Shown here: piece by piece, positions 60,768 to 64,000 of the stretch | Position numbering within the stretch: the first letter of the stretch is position 1 | How the letters are laid out: every line of letters starts with the position of its first letter | Source: Variovorax ginsengisoli | GTDB taxonomy: Bacteria; Pseudomonadota; Gammaproteobacteria; Burkholderiales; Burkholderiaceae_C | Reading direction: 5' to 3' | NCBI RefSeq assembly: GCF_030811835.1 | Contig: NZ_JAUSRO010000002.1 | Span: 310,001-374,000, forward strand | DNA length: 64,000 nucleotides | Notes under the pieces: generated by a model | What the model saw: only the letters and a program-made list of their open reading frames with translations | What the model was told of the DNA's origin: nothing | Databases searched by the model: none | Program-made: the position numbers and the translations under genes

Positions 60768-61393
60768 ACACCCCCCTCGCACCCGCCACCCCCGCTGCGG
60801 CGGGCGACCGCGTGGCCGAGGTTTCGCGCACCACTGCCGAAACCCGGATCACGGTCAGGATCAACCTCGACGGCACAGGCCGCGCCAAGCTCGCCACGGG
60901 CATCGGCTTCTTCGACCACATGCTCGACCAGATCGCTCGGCATGGCCTGATCGACCTGGACATCGACTGCCAGGGCGACCTGCACATCGATGGCCACCAT
61001 ACGGTGGAAGACGTCGGTATCACGCTCGGTCAGGCGGTGGCCCAGGCCGTGGGCGACAAGAAGGGCATCCGCCGCTATGGCCATGCCTACGTGCCACTGG
61101 ACGAAGCGCTCAGCCGCGTGGTGGTCGATTTTTCCGGCCGCCCAGGCCTGGACATGCACGTGCCGTTCACCAGCGGCATGGTCGGCGGCTTCGACACGCA
61201 GCTGGCCTACGAGTTCTTCCAGGGCTTCGTGAACCATGCGCTGGTCACCCTGCACATCGACAACCTCAAGGGCGTGAACGCGCACCACCAGTGCGAGACC
61301 GTGTTCAAGGCCTTCGGCCGCACGCTGCGCGCGGCGCTCGAGCGCGACCCGCGTTCGGCTGGCGTTATTCCGTCCACCAAAGGATCGCTCTGA
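60764..61393 (+). CDS. hisB: Imidazoleglycerol-phosphate dehydratase
   Basis: A 209-residue monofunctional HisB. Metal-binding histidine motifs are [24 protein letters not shown] and [13 protein letters not shown]. It dehydrates imidazoleglycerol phosphate. The N-terminal 15 residues are a Pro/Ala-rich lead. It overlaps hisC by 4 bases and precedes hisH by one base. Confidence 0.96.
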   Translation: MNTPLAPATPAAAGDRVAEVSRTTAETRITVRINLDGTGRAKLATGIGFFDHMLDQIARHGLIDLDIDCQGDLHIDGHHTVEDVGITLGQAVAQAVGDKKGIRRYGHAYVPLDEALSRVVVDFSGRPGLDMHVPFTSGMVGGFDTQLAYEFFQGFVNHALVTLHIDNLKGVNAHHQCETVFKAFGRTLRAALERDPRSAGVIPSTKGSL

Positions 61394-61394
61394 G

Positions 61395-62042
61395 ATGAAG
61401 AACACTGTGGCCGTCGTCGACTACGGCATGGGCAACCTGCGTTCGGTGTCGCAGGCCGTCCAGCATGCGGCCGATGCGGTCGGCGTGGAGGTGTTCGTCA
61501 CCTCAGACCCAGAGGTTGTGCGGCGCGCCACGCGCGTCGTGCTGCCGGGGCAGGGCGCGATGCCCGACTGCATGCGCGAGCTGCGCGAGTCGGGACTGCA
61601 GGAGTCGGTGCTCGAAGCCGCTGCAACCAAGCCGCTGTTCGGCGTGTGCGTGGGTATGCAGATGATGCTGTCGCACAGCCACGAGGGGCCGACCGACGGG
61701 CTTGGCCTGATCCCAGGAGATGTCGTCAAGTTCGACCTGGCCGGGCGCCTGCAGGCCGACGGCAGCCGTTTCAAGGTGCCGCAGATGGGCTGGAACCAGG
61801 TTCGCCAGGCCCAGCCCCATCCGGTGTGGGCTGACGTGCCCGACCAGAGCTACTTCTATTTCGTCCACAGTTTCTATGCGAAGCCGGCCGACGCGCGCCA
61901 CAGCGTGGGGGAGGCCGATTACGGCGCGCCATTCACGGCTGCAATTGCGCGCGATAATATTTTCGCCACGCAATTCCATCCCGAAAAGAGCGCGGACCAC
62001 GGTCTGCAGCTCTACCGCAATTTTCTCCACTGGAACCCCTGA
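61395..62042 (+). CDS. hisH: Imidazole glycerol phosphate synthase glutaminase subunit
   Basis: A 215-residue class I glutamine amidotransferase. The nucleophile cysteine is C85 in FGVCVGMQ, and the catalytic His/Glu pair is in TQFHPEKS near 193-200. It feeds ammonia to HisF, the truncated gene at the window end. It starts one base after the hisB stop codon. Confidence 0.96.
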   Translation: MKNTVAVVDYGMGNLRSVSQAVQHAADAVGVEVFVTSDPEVVRRATRVVLPGQGAMPDCMRELRESGLQESVLEAAATKPLFGVCVGMQMMLSHSHEGPTDGLGLIPGDVVKFDLAGRLQADGSRFKVPQMGWNQVRQAQPHPVWADVPDQSYFYFVHSFYAKPADARHSVGEADYGAPFTAAIARDNIFATQFHPEKSADHGLQLYRNFLHWNP

Positions 62043-62063
62043 CCCGTCTCGGGCTGCCTCGCC

Positions 62064-62807
62064 ATGCTGCTGATTCCTGCCATTGATCTGAAAGACGGCC
62101 ACTGCGTTCGCCTCAAACAAGGCGACATGGACCAATCGACCCTCTTCAGCGAAGACCCGGCCGCCATGGCGCGCAAGTGGGTCCAAGCCGGCGCGCGTCG
62201 GCTGCACCTGGTCGACCTCAACGGCGCCTTTGCCGGCAAGCCGCAGAACCATGCGGCGATCAAGGCGATCCTGCGCGAAGTCGGTGACGAGATCCCGGTG
62301 CAACTGGGCGGCGGCATCCGCGACCTCGACACCATCGAGCGCTACATTGACGACGGCCTGCGCTACGTGATCATCGGGACTGCCGCAGTCAAGAACCCCG
62401 GGTTTCTCAAGGACGCCTGCGTGGCCTTCGGCGGTCACATCATCGTCGGCCTGGACGCCAAGGACGGCAAGGTTGCCACCGATGGCTGGAGCAAGCTCAC
62501 CGGCCACGAAGTCGCCGACCTCGGCAAGAAGTTCGAGGACTATGGCGTCGAGTCGATCATCTACACCGACATCGGCCGCGACGGCATGCTGTCGGGCATC
62601 AACATCGATGCCACGGTGAAGCTCGCGCAGGCGCTCACCATCCCTGTCATCGCCTCGGGGGGACTGTCGAACATGGCCGACATCGACCAGCTCTGCGCGG
62701 TCGAGTCCGAAGGCGTCGAGGGCGTTATCTGCGGCCGCGCCATCTATTCGGGCGACCTCGATTTCGCTGCAGCGCAGGCGCGCGCCGACGAACTGGCGAT
62801 CGGCTGA
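62064..62807 (+). CDS. hisA: Phosphoribosylformimino-5-aminoimidazole carboxamide ribotide isomerase
   Basis: A 247-residue TIM-barrel isomerase. The catalytic aspartates lie in AIDLKDG near residue 8 and in YTDIGRDGM near 173-181; QLGGGIRD and VIASGGLS are phosphate-binding loops. It is 21 bases after hisH. The usual neighbour hisF is displaced by a mutarotase-like gene. Confidence 0.96.
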   Translation: MLLIPAIDLKDGHCVRLKQGDMDQSTLFSEDPAAMARKWVQAGARRLHLVDLNGAFAGKPQNHAAIKAILREVGDEIPVQLGGGIRDLDTIERYIDDGLRYVIIGTAAVKNPGFLKDACVAFGGHIIVGLDAKDGKVATDGWSKLTGHEVADLGKKFEDYGVESIIYTDIGRDGMLSGINIDATVKLAQALTIPVIASGGLSNMADIDQLCAVESEGVEGVICGRAIYSGDLDFAAAQARADELAIG

Positions 62808-62867
62808 CCGGGTCCAGCGTACCCGCGCTGGCCGCCTGGCCCTCCAGGCCAGACCTAGAATCGGCCC

Positions 62868-63719
62868 ATGCCCTCCTTCGAAACGATCGTCTTTCGCGGC
62901 CAGCCCGCCGTGCGCCTCGCACTGCCAGCGGGCGACACGTGCACCGTGGCGGTGCATGGCGCGCACGTGCTCTCCTGGACCACCGCTGATGGCGTCGAGC
63001 GCCTCTATCTGAGCCCTGAGGCGCTGTTTGACGGCCGCAGCGCCATCCGTGGCGGCGTGCCGATCTGCTGGCCGCAGTTCAACCAGCGCGGCTCCTTGCC
63101 CAAGCATGGCTTCGTCCGCAACGTGCCCTGGCGTGTGGCGCCTGCCGACGCGCAGTCGGTGACATCCGCTGCCGACCTCGTGTTCGTGCTGGAAGATGAC
63201 GAAGCAACACGCGCGGTCTGGCCCGAGGCATTCCAAGCGCGCCTGACGGTGACGCTCGCGCCGGGCGTGCTGCGCTTGACGCTCGCGGTCACCAACACCG
63301 GCACCACGCCCTGGCATTTCACCGGCGCGCTGCACAGCTACCTGGCAGTGGATGACATTGCACAGGCGCAGCTCGAAGGCCTGCAAGGCGCGCAACGCTG
63401 GGACGCTGTGCGCGACGAGCGCCAGGTCGAAGCCGCACCCACCCTGCGTTTCGACACCGAATTCGACAGCGTGTACGCGGCCCCTGCCGCGCCCCTGCGC
63501 CTGCTGCAGCCGCGCGGCGCGATCGAGATCGCCCAAAGCGCCAGCTGCACCGAGACCGTGGTCTGGAACCCCGGCGCCGCGCTCAGCGCGAAGCTGGCGG
63601 ACATGCCCGACGACGGTTACCGCCACATGCTGTGCGTCGAGGCCGCGCGCATCGACGAAGCCGTGCTGCTCGCGCCCGCTGCCCAATGGCAGGGCTGGCA
63701 GCAACTCACCGTTCTCTGA
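62868..63719 (+). CDS. D-hexose-6-phosphate mutarotase (YeaD-like aldose-1-epimerase)
   Basis: A 283-residue galactose-mutarotase-fold protein of the YeaD branch. The GGVPICWPQFNQRG block near residues 63-77 and the catalytic histidine in TGALHSYLAV near 155 are diagnostic; the acidic partner is probably in the WNPG region near the end. Family members interconvert anomers of glucose-6-phosphate. It lies 60 bases after hisA and 15 bases before hisF, on the same strand, so it is likely co-transcribed with the his genes. Confidence 0.87.
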   Translation: MPSFETIVFRGQPAVRLALPAGDTCTVAVHGAHVLSWTTADGVERLYLSPEALFDGRSAIRGGVPICWPQFNQRGSLPKHGFVRNVPWRVAPADAQSVTSAADLVFVLEDDEATRAVWPEAFQARLTVTLAPGVLRLTLAVTNTGTTPWHFTGALHSYLAVDDIAQAQLEGLQGAQRWDAVRDERQVEAAPTLRFDTEFDSVYAAPAAPLRLLQPRGAIEIAQSASCTETVVWNPGAALSAKLADMPDDGYRHMLCVEAARIDEAVLLAPAAQWQGWQQLTVL

Positions 63720-63734
63720 TCTTCCAAAGACCCC

Positions 63735-64000
63735 ATGCTCGCCAAACGCATCATTCCCTGCCTCGACGTGACCGGCGGCCGCGTCGTGAAGGGCGTCAAC
63801 TTCCTCGAACTGCGCGATGCGGGCGATCCGGTGGAAATCGCCGCGCGCTACAACGCGCAGGGCGCGGATGAGCTGACCTTTCTCGACATCACGGCCACCA
63901 GCGATGGCCGCGACCTGATCCTGCCGATCATCGAGGCGGTCGCCTCCCAGGTGTTCATTCCGCTGACCGTGGGTGGCGGCGTGCGCACCGTGGCCGACGT
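63735..64000 (+). CDS. hisF: Imidazole glycerol phosphate synthase cyclase subunit HisF, partial
   Basis: The first 88 residues of HisF; the gene continues past the window. The start [12 protein letters not shown] with catalytic D11 in CLDV, the [17 protein letters not shown] segment and [11 protein letters not shown] are unmistakable. With HisH it forms imidazole glycerol phosphate and AICAR. It is the last visible his gene. Confidence 0.95.
   Translation, partial: MLAKRIIPCLDVTGGRVVKGVNFLELRDAGDPVEIAARYNAQGADELTFLDITATSDGRDLILPIIEAVASQVFIPLTVGGGVRTVAD

Overview
The window reads as chromosomal DNA of a high-GC betaproteobacterium, most likely a Burkholderiales/Comamonadaceae member (Variovorax-like). 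This is inferred from gene order (gltBD next to an mla operon that carries mlaA, then ibaG-murA-hisGDCBHAF; pilMNOPQ-aroKB; metK divergent from two lauroyl-type acyltransferases) and from the Bug-type binding protein. No tRNA, rRNA, CRISPR array or prophage was seen. No gene-free stretch exceeds 300 bases; the two longest (8602-8886 and 9622-9905) hold a divergent promoter region and a large nested inverted repeat.

Left part, 1-17.1 kb, is accessory and catabolic. One minus-strand transcription unit (8601 leftwards past base 1) encodes a phthalate-dioxygenase-like Rieske oxygenase, a glutamine-synthetase-like ligase, a putidaredoxin-type ferredoxin, its FAD reductase and a complete Liv-type ABC importer. 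A divergent GntR/FCD regulator faces it across palindromic candidate operators. The combination suggests uptake, gamma-glutamylation and oxygenation of an amine-bearing compound. A second plus-strand unit, controlled by a divergent LysR regulator, encodes a DadA-like FAD oxidoreductase, hydantoinase/oxoprolinase subunits A and B, a Bug binding protein and a RidA protein. It looks like a route for a cyclic amide or hydantoin whose amino-acid product is oxidised through an imine.

Middle part, 17.1-43.5 kb, is mostly housekeeping. It holds metK, two LPS acyltransferases, an epoxide-hydrolase-like protein, engB, cytochrome c4, the two-protein Ccs cytochrome c maturation system, msrPQ, lysA-lptM, cyaY and PBP1A. 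A compact type IV pilus operon follows, in which pilO and pilP are fused and PilQ lacks the usual AMIN region. Then come aroK, aroB, dgt, an MFS transporter, a DUF1415 protein, a methyltransferase and a REP-associated tyrosine transposase (RAYT).

Right part, 43.6-64 kb, starts with glutamate synthase (gltB, gltD), closed by a clear terminator. Next is the full Mla phospholipid-trafficking set (FEDACB), an ABC-2 exporter pair, ibaG, murA and the histidine operon. The histidine operon carries two unexpected passengers: a small secreted cysteine-containing protein between hisD and hisC, and a hexose-6-phosphate mutarotase-like gene between hisA and hisF. hisF runs off the end.

The points most worth following are the Rieske/GS-like operon, the hydantoinase/DadA/RidA operon, the PilO-PilP fusion with short PilQ, the metK leader hairpins, and two unrelated intergenic repeat types.
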